Below, in pieces: positions 35,098-43,051 of a DNA stretch of 57,620 bases. Every line of letters begins with the position of its first letter. Position 1 is the stretch's first letter. The stretch is from an uncultured Christensenellaceae bacterium (GTDB lineage: Bacteria > Bacillota > Clostridia > Christensenellales > UBA3700): the NCBI GenBank assembly GCA_910588015.1, contig CAJUOK010000002.1, positions 28,930 through 86,549 on the forward strand, given 5' to 3'. A program made the position numbers and the translations under genes. The notes under the pieces are model-generated. The model searched no databases, was not told where the DNA came from, and saw nothing but the letters and a program-made list of their open reading frames with translations.

Positions 35098-35982
35098 CTA
35101 TATCTCGTATATCGATTGATATATATATTGACAGTATGCTTTTGCGATATTTATACCGCTTACCGATTCTATGCCGCCGAAAAACGCATTGGAGTTGACT
35201 TCGCATACGTAATACCCTTCTTTGCCTTGCAATATATCTATACCGCAATAGTCCAAACGCAACAGTCTTGCAATCTTTTCGCAAGAAGATACGACTTCCG
35301 CCGGCGGTTCAAAGGCTTCCCCTTTTCCTCCGAGCTCTATGTTGGAACGAAAATCAACTTGCGATTTGCGAAGCATTGCGCCGACAAATTTACCGCCGAT
35401 AACAATAACGCGTATATCCGTTCCCGCACTTTCGCTTATGAACTTTTGAAAAAGATGCGGCGCGCATTTTATTTTTTCGACTATTTCAGTCAACTGCGAA
35501 AAATCGTCGGCTTTGAAAACGCCCTTTCCAAGCGAACCGTAACACGTCTTGACTACCAAAGGCAAACCGAGAAAATTTACTACCGGTTTCAAAGAATCTT
35601 CGTTAATAGGCTGGCTTTCGTCATAGCACAAAAGTCCCGACAATGTCGGCGGCATAGCTATATTATTGTCGGAAAGCAAAATTTGAGTCGTCATTTTGTC
35701 GTCGCAAGCCTGTATCGCGCTGTGCGAATTAAAAAGTCTCATACCGCATTTTTCAAGCATAGCCGACATATATTTATCTTTGTCCAAATATACGCAAAAA
35801 TCATATTCCTTAACAATACTCTCGAGTCTGCCTTCTTTATTTATTCTTACGGCAAAAAAGTCGTTTCGTCTTACGTCGATTTCCACTCCTAGCTTATTAA
35901 ATTCAGTTTTAAGTCTTTCCGCTTGATTGACAAAACTTGCAAGTTTGCAGTAAGCGTTTATTAATATAAGTCCTCTTTTCAT
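35098..35982 (-). CDS. RimK-like ATP-grasp ligase
   Basis: 294 residues, normal for the RimK/LysX group that joins an amino acid or small acid to a carboxylate with ATP. Seen: the central domain opening at DDKMTTQILLSDNNIAMP, the nucleotide loop VVKTCYGSLGKGVFK, the segment LFQKFISESAGTDIRVIVIG, and the metal/ATP site CGIDILQGKEGYYVCEVNSNAFF (Glu and Asn ligands). Substrates are unknown; no ribosomal protein or carrier protein lies nearby. GAGG lies five bases before the ATG. Expressed alone. Confidence 0.88.
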   Translation of the reverse strand: MKRGLILINAYCKLASFVNQAERLKTEFNKLGVEIDVRRNDFFAVRINKEGRLESIVKEYDFCVYLDKDKYMSAMLEKCGMRLFNSHSAIQACDDKMTTQILLSDNNIAMPPTLSGLLCYDESQPINEDSLKPVVNFLGLPLVVKTCYGSLGKGVFKADDFSQLTEIVEKIKCAPHLFQKFISESAGTDIRVIVIGGKFVGAMLRKSQVDFRSNIELGGKGEAFEPPAEVVSSCEKIARLLRLDYCGIDILQGKEGYYVCEVNSNAFFGGIESVSGINIAKAYCQYIYQSIYEI

Positions 35983-36015
35983 AAAACCTCTAATATCTTA
36001 TTTGTAGGCATTATC

Positions 36016-36044
36016 ATTATATCATACCCGCGCAAATTTCCCAA
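36016..36044 (-). promoter_or_regulatory. Promoter of the ATP-grasp gene
   Basis: On the minus strand TTGGGA, 17-base spacer, TATAAT. Confidence 0.6.
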
Positions 36045-36143
36045 CGCATTAGCTCGATGCTCTCAACATTTTTAAATATTTAGCGTAATATGTACAGTAA
36101 TATAAGAGGTTAAACAATTTTTTTAAAAATTGAGAAAAATCTC

Positions 36144-36172
36144 TTGACAATTGCGTTGATTTACTTTAATAT
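36144..36172 (+). promoter_or_regulatory. Promoter of tRNA-Asn
   Basis: TTGACA, 17-base spacer, TAATAT, 22 bases before the tRNA. Confidence 0.75.
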
Positions 36173-36194
36173 AAATATGCTTCAATATGAATAT

Positions 36195-36270
36195 GCCCTT
36201 ATAGCTCAGTCGGTAGAGCATGCGGCTGTTAACCGCAGTGTCATAGGTTCGAGTCCTATTGAGGGCGCCA
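36195..36270 (+). tRNA. tRNA-Asn (anticodon GTT)
   Basis: 76 bases with encoded CCA. Acceptor GCCCTTA pairs with TGAGGGC (one T-G pair), the D stem is GCTC/GAGC, the anticodon loop CTGTTAA lies between GCGG and CCGC, and the T-loop is TTCGAGT. Own promoter and terminator. Confidence 0.97.
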
Positions 36271-36306
36271 AAAACGGCAAATCTAAAAATAGATTTGCCG
36301 TTTTTA
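36271..36306 (+). terminator. Terminator of tRNA-Asn
   Basis: A 15-base perfect stem AAAACGGCAAATCTA/TAGATTTGCCGTTTT with loop AAAA and trailing T residues. Confidence 0.9.
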
Positions 36307-36450
36307 CTTAGATGTCATTTACGCTTAATTCCTAAAAGTTTTCTCAAAAAGTTATTATAAAATTTTATATACGATGAATTATAAGCTTAAAAAATTATAG
36401 CTACGCATAGAAAAGGTAAAGTCGCCGACAAAACTTCCCGAATTTATTTA

Positions 36451-36479
36451 TTGATTTATCTATTTATATATGATATAAT
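36451..36479 (+). promoter_or_regulatory. Promoter of the MFS symporter gene
   Basis: TTGATT, 17-base spacer, TATAAT. A pair of inverted GTATTCGRAA elements follows. Confidence 0.65.
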
Positions 36480-36485
36480 TAATAA

Positions 36486-36527
36486 GTATTCGGAATTTAA
36501 TACATCTTGAAAATAGATTTCGAATAC
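36486..36527. promoter_or_regulatory. Inverted element pair in the MFS leader
   Basis: GTATTCGGAA (36486-36495) and TTTCGAATAC (36518-36527) are inverted near-copies, nine of ten bases matching. The first equals the reverse complement of the ten bases at 32060-32069 in the XRE promoter. They lie between the -10 box and the ribosome binding site. Confidence 0.5.
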
Positions 36528-36555
36528 ATATTTGTCGTATTTTTACGGAGGGAAA

Positions 36556-38220
36556 ATGTCAAAACGCAAGTCAAGACAAATCGAATCTGATTTGATTACG
36601 GTCGAAAATCTCGATTCGACCAAAAATCATATCTCCAAATACGAATTATTTTCTTACGTGCTGGGGACAGGCTTTTACAGTATGTTCATCGGTATGATAA
36701 CCAATTACAAAAGCGATTATGTCAACAATATTATCAAACTCAACGAAACCAATCAACAAATTCTCAACGTTGTAGTCGCGTTGGTAGGGTTTGCGGTTGG
36801 CTTTGGTATTATGACGTTTATCGACAATTTCCACGGCAAAAAAGGCAAATTCCGTCCTATAGCGCTATGGTCGGCGATTCCTATGGGACTCTTCGGCTTC
36901 TTAATGTTTTACACGCCCTTCTCAAATGCAAACACGTTGCAGGCAATGATATATTTGGTTGCAGTCAACGTGGTATACAACGGACTCGTCACGCTGACCG
37001 CAACGGCAAATTCTACGGCAATAGTAATGACTCCCAACGAAAAAGAGCGCAATTCGCTCTTCTCTACCAACGGTTTTTTCAACTCGATTATGCAGTCCGC
37101 TCCACTTGTAATAATATTGGTGTTGGGATTTTTCCAATACAAATATGATGAAAACGGCGAAATAATCGGCGGATATTATTCCAAAAACACGATGTATATC
37201 ATTGCATTGGCACTCTGCGCTATACTCTACGTGGCGTTTATGGTCAACGCAATGCTCAAAGTTAAAGAACGCGTGCCATACAACGACAAAAAGCAATCTC
37301 CGCTTGACGGACTTACGCACGTCGTTAAAAACAAAAATTTTTGGTTTTTGACGCTTACCAATGCAATTAGAGAAGTCAGACTTTTGGGTATGAGCTTTGG
37401 CATATTCGTAGCGGGTGCGCTGCTTGGCGACACTTCCAAATTTATATTGATAGGACTGCCTACGGGCATAGGCACCGTAATAAGTATGTTAATCGTACGC
37501 AAAATGATAAAGAAATTAGACCCGATAAAAGTATATACTATATTCGGAGTTTATTCGCTAGTCGCAAACGTGGCCTCGTTCTTTATCGCATATCTATATT
37601 TCAAACAAGGCGGCATAGGTTGGCAAATAGCCTTTATAGCAAGTTTATTCTTTATCGGATTGCAATTCGGTTCCTCTAATCTGTTGCCAAATATTTTCAA
37701 CGCTGATGTACTCAACGAAATAGAACTGCAAAGCGGCGGAAAGCGACTGGAAGGAACGGTGAGTTTTTCTGCGACCATAGTCACCACTGTTATGACGGTC
37801 ATTACAGGTATCTTAACGCCGACAATATTGCTTAAAGTTTGCAATTATCAGCAAGGCACGGATATTCAAAGCCAATCCACCAAAATCAAATTAGTATTCT
37901 TCTACACAATTTTCGTGGGTCTGTGTTTTGCGCTGTCGCTCTTGCCTATGATTGGTTACAGACTGACCACCAAAAAGAGAGACGCTATAAACAAACAGCT
38001 TGAAGTTTTGAGAACAGAAAGACTTAAGCATTTAACGGAAAACCAAGACAGCTCTCAACAGCAACCGACGGCGATGCCCGACGTTGAAGTAGCAACGCCC
38101 GAAATCAGCGATAATTCTATGGAAAAAGGCGGAGACTTGACGACTCAAAATATATCAAAAGAAATTGCAGATGAAGAAACTCAACCTACAAACAGTGCGT
38201 CGGACGAAGACAAATCATAA
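36556..38220 (+). CDS. MFS transporter of the GPH (melibiose-type) sugar symporter group
   Basis: 554 residues with about twelve membrane helices. The fold follows the MFS_2/GPH pattern: an early IGMITNYKSDYVNNII segment, the cytoplasmic loop after helix 2 with a basic run (FHGKKGKFRPIALW), and a second-half helix pair with FGSSNLLPNIFNADVLNEIELQ. GPH transporters usually import glycosides with sodium or protons. The last 80 residues are a hydrophilic tail rich in Gln, Thr and acidic residues. ACGGAGGG lies six bases before the ATG at 36556; the longer frame starts before that site. Probably imports an oligosaccharide for the nearby hydrolases. Confidence 0.9.
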   Translation: MSKRKSRQIESDLITVENLDSTKNHISKYELFSYVLGTGFYSMFIGMITNYKSDYVNNIIKLNETNQQILNVVVALVGFAVGFGIMTFIDNFHGKKGKFRPIALWSAIPMGLFGFLMFYTPFSNANTLQAMIYLVAVNVVYNGLVTLTATANSTAIVMTPNEKERNSLFSTNGFFNSIMQSAPLVIILVLGFFQYKYDENGEIIGGYYSKNTMYIIALALCAILYVAFMVNAMLKVKERVPYNDKKQSPLDGLTHVVKNKNFWFLTLTNAIREVRLLGMSFGIFVAGALLGDTSKFILIGLPTGIGTVISMLIVRKMIKKLDPIKVYTIFGVYSLVANVASFFIAYLYFKQGGIGWQIAFIASLFFIGLQFGSSNLLPNIFNADVLNEIELQSGGKRLEGTVSFSATIVTTVMTVITGILTPTILLKVCNYQQGTDIQSQSTKIKLVFFYTIFVGLCFALSLLPMIGYRLTTKKRDAINKQLEVLRTERLKHLTENQDSSQQQPTAMPDVEVATPEISDNSMEKGGDLTTQNISKEIADEETQPTNSASDEDKS

Positions 38221-38253
38221 AAACTAAAAGCCGAGTTTATCGGCTTTTAGTTT
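38221..38253. terminator. Bidirectional terminator after the MFS gene
   Basis: A 14-base stem AAACTAAAAGCCGA/TCGGCTTTTAGTTT with loop GTTTA, starting directly after the MFS stop codon. Confidence 0.85.
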
Positions 38254-38306
38254 AAATTTATCGTTTAATTGCGCCTATTTAATTATTTTTATGTCAATTT
38301 ATAAAT

Positions 38307-39974
38307 TCACTGCAATTCGTATACCAACGCTTCGTATTCTCTCAATTTCATATTTTGCAACATAGCGGGAGCGTCGGCATAATTAGACAACGCCAACTTA
38401 CTTTCATCAAAAATCAAATCTTTTGGCAAATCAAAGTTTATTATCTTATTTTTATAATTAACGATTACCAAGATTCTTTTTCCTTGATATTCTCTGACAT
38501 ACGCAAAAATATCTTTATTCTTGGGATATATCAACTTGAAATCGCCGTTTATTATCACGTCTTTAGCTTTGCGGTATGCAATTGCCTTGCGATAAAAATT
38601 GAGCAAACTGTCTTCTCTTCTTTCGCTGTCTTCGACGTTGATTTCTTTATAATTGGGATTTACTTTCATCCAAGGCACGCAAGTAGAAAATCCCGCGTTG
38701 TCGCCCGCAGTCCATTGCATAGGCGTTCTGGCGTGGTCTCTGGCTCTTTTATTAAGTACTTTCCTAGCATAGTTCAACATAGGAGGCATATATTTTTTGA
38801 CTGCCTCCAAAGCCCTTATCGACATAATATCGCGATAATCTTCCGGCTTAAAGTCGCAGTTGGTCATACCTATCTCCTGTCCTTGATAGATATACGGAGT
38901 GGCTCTCAAAAACAATATCGACGTTGCCAAAGCCATTCCCGCCAACTCTCTTTTATCTCCGTAATTGCCGACAAATCTCGGCAAAGACCTTGGTTGGTCG
39001 TGATTTTCGAGAAATACCGTGGGCTGACAGGTCTTGGGCAGTTGTTGCCATCTGTCGAGAATCTTTTTAAATTTTACCAAGTCAAAACTTTTTGGCAATA
39101 CTCCCAATCTGAAATCCACGCTCATATGGTCAAAGCTAAACACAGTGTCAAGTTCTCCCGCGCTCTCGTCTATCGCATCAAACGCATTGTCGGGCGTGAT
39201 ACCTATCGATTCGCCGACTGTCATACTGTCAAATTTGGAAAAACTGCGTTCGTTGAGTTCGTGAATATATCTATGATAATTAGGTCCGACGACGTATTTT
39301 TCCTGTCCTATTATGGGAAACTTGACTTTTCCGTTGGGCAATCCCTCGCATTTGGAGATGTAAGTTATGACGTCGCATCTAAATCCGTCCCCGCCCAAAT
39401 TAAACCAATAATTGCAAATGTCCGCAACTTCCCGTCTGACTTTGGGATTTTCCCAATTGAGGTCGGGTTGCTTTTTGGAAAACAAATGCAGATACCACTC
39501 GCCGCTTTCTTCGTCATATTCCCAAGCCGGACCGACAAAGTTAGACGTCCAATTGTTGGGAGGTTTTTTGCCGTTTTTGCCCCGTCCTTTTCGCCAAATA
39601 TAATAGTCTCTGTATTCGCTGTCTTTATTGCGGCTCTCGACAAACCAAGCGTGTTCGTCGGAAGTGTGGTTGACCACCAAATCCATAATCAATCTTATGC
39701 CTCTGGCGTGCATTCCCTCTATCATTTCCTTCCAATCGGCAAGCGTGCCGAACTCGTCCATAATATCCCTATAATCGCTTATGTCGTAGCCGTTGTCGTC
39801 GTTGGGCGACTTATACACGGGCGAAAGCCAAACGGCGTCTACGCCTAAACTCTTAATATAATCCAGCTTGGAAATTATGCCTTTTATATCGCCTATACCG
39901 TCTCCGTTGCCGTCGCAAAAACTGCGCGGATATATTTGATATATCACCGCGTCTTTATACCATCTTGTCTTCAT
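38307..39974 (-). CDS. Alpha-glucosidase / oligo-1,6-glucosidase, glycoside hydrolase family 13
   Basis: 555 residues, the usual size for the GH13 oligosaccharide hydrolases. The N-terminal WYKDAVIYQIYPRSFCDGNG and the calcium-type DGNGDGIGD are typical. Conserved regions: DLVVNHTSDEH, nucleophile D201 in GFRCDVI, acid/base E255 in TVGESIG, and D326 in ENHDQPR. There is no signal peptide; it should release glucose from isomalto- or malto-oligosaccharides in the cytoplasm. Its ATG overlaps the comF stop by four bases, so the two are co-translated, an uncommon pairing. Confidence 0.95.
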   Translation of the reverse strand: MKTRWYKDAVIYQIYPRSFCDGNGDGIGDIKGIISKLDYIKSLGVDAVWLSPVYKSPNDDNGYDISDYRDIMDEFGTLADWKEMIEGMHARGIRLIMDLVVNHTSDEHAWFVESRNKDSEYRDYYIWRKGRGKNGKKPPNNWTSNFVGPAWEYDEESGEWYLHLFSKKQPDLNWENPKVRREVADICNYWFNLGGDGFRCDVITYISKCEGLPNGKVKFPIIGQEKYVVGPNYHRYIHELNERSFSKFDSMTVGESIGITPDNAFDAIDESAGELDTVFSFDHMSVDFRLGVLPKSFDLVKFKKILDRWQQLPKTCQPTVFLENHDQPRSLPRFVGNYGDKRELAGMALATSILFLRATPYIYQGQEIGMTNCDFKPEDYRDIMSIRALEAVKKYMPPMLNYARKVLNKRARDHARTPMQWTAGDNAGFSTCVPWMKVNPNYKEINVEDSERREDSLLNFYRKAIAYRKAKDVIINGDFKLIYPKNKDIFAYVREYQGKRILVIVNYKNKIINFDLPKDLIFDESKLALSNYADAPAMLQNMKLREYEALVYELQ

Positions 39975-40756
39975 AATCCCCCTCCGTTTTCTTTATCGCC
40001 GTCGCGATTTTCGTCTACTTTAAATTTAGTGCTGGCAAACGTCAACAGATAGACTGCTTTCGCCCCTGCATTTTTAAGAACTTTGGCTATTTCGCTTGCT
40101 GTGCTTCCAGTAGTCATTACATCGTCTATCACAAGCACGCTTTTATTATTGACAATCTCCTTTGACTTTACTTCAAAAGCTCCGTCAAGATTGTTTTCTC
40201 TTTCTTCTCCGCTCAACTTGGCTTGTTCTTGGGTATCTCTAACCTTGACAAGCACGTCGCTACAGCACGGCAATTCAGCCATTTCGCAAAATCTTTTTGC
40301 TATTTCAAGCGATTGATTATATCCTCTTGCCGCTTTACGCTTTTTTGTCAACGGCACGCAAACGACGGTATCTATCTGCGCTTCGTCAAAATCCCTTTGA
40401 TATCTTTCCAATAGATAGTTGGCAATGTATTTTGCATAATACTTTTTACCGCCGAATTTAAGACCTCTGACGATTTCTTTTGCCGCGTCGTCGTAAACCG
40501 CGCAAGAACGCGCAAAGTCAAAATGTCTTTTATGCGCTTGACAAGTCAAACAGTAATCCGCTTCGTTGAGTTGCAGTCTGCCGCATTTTTTGCATATGTC
40601 GTCTTGAATAAAACGTATCTTCTCAAAACAACTCGGGCAAAGACCGTATTTGGACGGCTCCCGCAGTTCTTCGTCGCAAACAATACAGTTGTATTTGTCG
40701 ACAAATATCTCGGACAGCATATTACTAAAAAACTTTTTTATCTTTGGTATTTTCAT
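39971..40756 (-). CDS. comF: ComF-family phosphoribosyltransferase-like protein
   Basis: 261 residues. Eight cysteines in four CxxC pairs (CIVCDEEL, CPSC, CKKC, CLTC) form the N-terminal zinc fold. The C-terminal type I phosphoribosyltransferase domain has the PRPP loop VLVIDDVMTTGSTAS and the ARGYNQS segment. ComF aids handling of incoming DNA in natural competence; here there is no comFA beside it. The ATG lies only nine bases after the -10 box and has no ribosome binding site, so the transcript may be almost leaderless. The last 15 residues are charged. Confidence 0.92.
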   Translation of the reverse strand: MKIPKIKKFFSNMLSEIFVDKYNCIVCDEELREPSKYGLCPSCFEKIRFIQDDICKKCGRLQLNEADYCLTCQAHKRHFDFARSCAVYDDAAKEIVRGLKFGGKKYYAKYIANYLLERYQRDFDEAQIDTVVCVPLTKKRKAARGYNQSLEIAKRFCEMAELPCCSDVLVKVRDTQEQAKLSGEERENNLDGAFEVKSKEIVNNKSVLVIDDVMTTGSTASEIAKVLKNAGAKAVYLLTFASTKFKVDENRDGDKENGGGL

Positions 40757-40765
40757 TACATATGA

Positions 40766-40794
40766 ATTATATCATACGTCAAAAAATTTTTCAA
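40766..40794 (-). promoter_or_regulatory. Promoter of the comF-GH13 operon, giving a near-leaderless transcript
   Basis: On the minus strand TTGAAA, 17-base spacer, TATAAT. With a start six to eight bases after the -10, the 5' leader would be about one to three bases. Confidence 0.7.
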
Positions 40795-40816
40795 TACTCA
40801 ATTTCTTTGACATACA

Positions 40817-40842
40817 AAAAGACCGCCTTAAAGCGGTCTTTT
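40817..40842 (-). terminator. Terminator of mscL
   Basis: Stem AAAAGACCGC/GCGGTCTTTT with a six-base loop, directly after the mscL stop codon. Confidence 0.8.
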
Positions 40843-40856
40843 GGGAATTTACAAAT

Positions 40857-41555
40857 TTACTTTGCTGACTTTGTAGATTTTTTAGCGCTTGTCGTTTTTG
40901 CTTCGCTCTTCTTTTGAGGTTGCATAGTCGCAAGCAAGTCTCTTATCTGCTTCAACAAATCTTCTTGCGTTTCTTTTTCTTCGACAGGTTCTTCAGCCTT
41001 TTGCTCTACACTCTCGCTCTCCGTCGCTTCTGCCGTAGCCTCGTTTGGCGCAACGTCTTGGGCAACAACCGCCTGTTCCTCCGCAGGCTTTTCTTCTTTG
41101 ACTTCTTCAGCTACGTCGGCGACTGCTTCCTGCGCGGCTTGCGTCTGCTCAGTTTGAATTTGCTCGTCGGCTTTTTTATCGCGTTTTGCCATATCTGCGA
41201 TTTTATCTTTTGCCTTTTTGATATTCATAATGATACGCAAAGTAGTAAATATACAAAGCGCGATTATCAAAAAGTTGATTATCGATTGCAAAAAGTTGCC
41301 GTAATTCCATAGTATCGCTTCGGGATTAATCGTTCCGTCGGGAAGATATTTATCCACTCCGTTGAGTACGACCGAAAGTCCTTCCACTCCGTTTCCCGTC
41401 GCCAAATTAAGCAGCGGCATAATGATGTCCTTAACAAGACTGTTGACAATTGCGCTGAATGCGGTACCGATAACTACGCCGACAGCCATATCCATTACGT
41501 TGCCTTTTGTTATAAAAGCTTTAAAATCCGAAAAGAACGTGCTTTTCTTTGCCAT
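40857..41555 (-). CDS. mscL: Large-conductance mechanosensitive channel with long C-terminal insert
   Basis: 232 residues; ordinary MscL has about 130-150. The N-terminal part is standard: FKAFITKGNVMDMAVGVVIG (helix 1 and gate), then helix 2 (FLQSIINFLIIALCIFTTLR). Instead of a short linker to the cytoplasmic helix bundle there are about 80 residues rich in Glu, Ala, Gln and Val. The conserved end helix LLKQIRDLLATMQ is kept, followed by a Lys/Ser/Thr tail. The channel releases solutes on hypo-osmotic shock. Ribosome binding site AAGGAG, consensus promoter, own terminator. Confidence 0.95.
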   Translation of the reverse strand: MAKKSTFFSDFKAFITKGNVMDMAVGVVIGTAFSAIVNSLVKDIIMPLLNLATGNGVEGLSVVLNGVDKYLPDGTINPEAILWNYGNFLQSIINFLIIALCIFTTLRIIMNIKKAKDKIADMAKRDKKADEQIQTEQTQAAQEAVADVAEEVKEEKPAEEQAVVAQDVAPNEATAEATESESVEQKAEEPVEEKETQEDLLKQIRDLLATMQPQKKSEAKTTSAKKSTKSAK

Positions 41556-41590
41556 AATGCTACAAATTCTCCTTCAATTATTACGATTAA

Positions 41591-41619
41591 ATTATATCCT
41601 CGCAATCAAAACGTGTCAA
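41591..41619 (-). promoter_or_regulatory. Consensus promoter of mscL
   Basis: On the minus strand TTGACA, 17-base spacer, TATAAT, in the 69-base gap after the DUF4832 gene. Confidence 0.9.
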
Positions 41620-41624
41620 TTGAA

Positions 41625-43031
41625 TTAGCTCAAAATCACATTGCGACCGCCTATATACTCAACGTCGTTAAAAAGCTTGATTTTGTCGTCTTTATCTCTT
41701 TGATTGACGAATTCCACTTGGATTTTCCCTCCGCTATAGGGAACGGTGAAAATCTTTTGACCGAACTGCGTCAAATCGTTCCAATCATACTGCTCGACTG
41801 TCTCCACCGCCTTTCCGTCGACATAAACCGTCATCGCATATCCGTAAGGACAGGCAAATCCGTAATTGGTAATCATAAACGAAGCTTGATTGTCTTCTAT
41901 TACAAGATTCGACGCAACAAGTTGATAACCCAAGTGATATTTGAGATAATCAAAAGCGCTCATACTGCCGTCTTCAAGCAAAGCTGGATTGTACGGCAAA
42001 TTATTATCTTTGAGCATTTGCTCCGTCAAAGCTTGACTTTGCCAATTCTTGAGATTATGTACTCCCTCTTCGGTATAATTGTGAGCAAGTGAAAAACTCG
42101 TCATAGCAAAATCAGCCGCCGTCTTTAGCGAGCCCAGCATATCTATTCTAATATCCGCTCTTCCCCAAGGCATTTCACCGTCGGTAACCGCGTACTTACA
42201 CTTGTTTATAACGGCTTGATAATGCTCGTCGTCCGTTGCTATTGCTACCCAAGGGTCGTTGTATCCTATGACGTAATCTTCGTGCATACCGAATCTGCCT
42301 TCTATATCGTCTGACAATTGCGAGAGCATTTGGGGAGTACGCGCCATAATAGGCGTTCCTTCTGGCGTCATATCCGCGACGGCGGCGAGCACTCTTTTTA
42401 CGTCGTGCCTATGCGCGCTTCCGTGACCTTCGCCCCAAAGCCCGATTAAGCCAACTTGCATTGCGTACACAGTCTTGTTGAATAGCTGCAAGTTGTTCTG
42501 AAAAAATACTTTCAATTGCGCGCAGTGCCTTTCTATATCCGACGTCTTCGGACCCTTTTTCTGCCCCTCGTTGGTCTCGTATGCAAATCTCAAAAGCATC
42601 TTTATTCCCTTTTGCTCAAACGCTTGCATATACGATTTGAGTTGCTCGAAAGCCGAATCGGGAATTTGCGTATTATAATATTCTATCAAATAAACGTATA
42701 CCTGCATAAGTTGTATACCGTCGTCCTTAAGACGCGAATATTCGTATTCCAACTTTTGCATATAAGGTTCATTGCTGTTGGGATACGCCTCGTTTCTTCC
42801 CAACGTGATATACGTCTCGCCTCTAAAACCGCGGCTTAGATTGTCTTGCGGAGCGTTAGAAAGCGAAGACAATGCTATGCTATTGTCAACCTCGTATTTA
42901 TAAGACGTAGGCGCGGCAGGATATTCTTTTATATTGATTTTCATCTGTGTAGCAGCGCAGGCGGTAAATATTACTGCAGTAAGCGCCGCTACTGCAACGC
43001 AAGCCGTCAATATATATTGCCATCTGTTCAT
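41625..43031 (-). CDS. DUF4874/DUF4832-type surface protein
   Basis: 468 residues. An N-terminal membrane helix with a cysteine near its end (VIFTACAATQ) marks it as a lipoprotein or membrane-anchored protein. The next 250 residues resemble DUF4874, a TIM-barrel-like domain (SRGFRGETYITLG, MLLRFAYE, VGLIGLWGEGHG), and the rest resembles DUF4832 (YQLVASNLVIEDNQASFMITNYGFA). The WGEGHG stretch suggests a glycosidase-like active site, but no activity of this family is known to me. I chose the ATG at 43031 because AGGAG lies about eight bases upstream. Follows a DUF3592 gene after 20 bases. Confidence 0.8.
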   Translation of the reverse strand: MNRWQYILTACVAVAALTAVIFTACAATQMKINIKEYPAAPTSYKYEVDNSIALSSLSNAPQDNLSRGFRGETYITLGRNEAYPNSNEPYMQKLEYEYSRLKDDGIQLMQVYVYLIEYYNTQIPDSAFEQLKSYMQAFEQKGIKMLLRFAYETNEGQKKGPKTSDIERHCAQLKVFFQNNLQLFNKTVYAMQVGLIGLWGEGHGSAHRHDVKRVLAAVADMTPEGTPIMARTPQMLSQLSDDIEGRFGMHEDYVIGYNDPWVAIATDDEHYQAVINKCKYAVTDGEMPWGRADIRIDMLGSLKTAADFAMTSFSLAHNYTEEGVHNLKNWQSQALTEQMLKDNNLPYNPALLEDGSMSAFDYLKYHLGYQLVASNLVIEDNQASFMITNYGFACPYGYAMTVYVDGKAVETVEQYDWNDLTQFGQKIFTVPYSGGKIQVEFVNQRDKDDKIKLFNDVEYIGGRNVILS

Positions 43032-43051
43032 TTCTATTCTCCTCATCAAAC

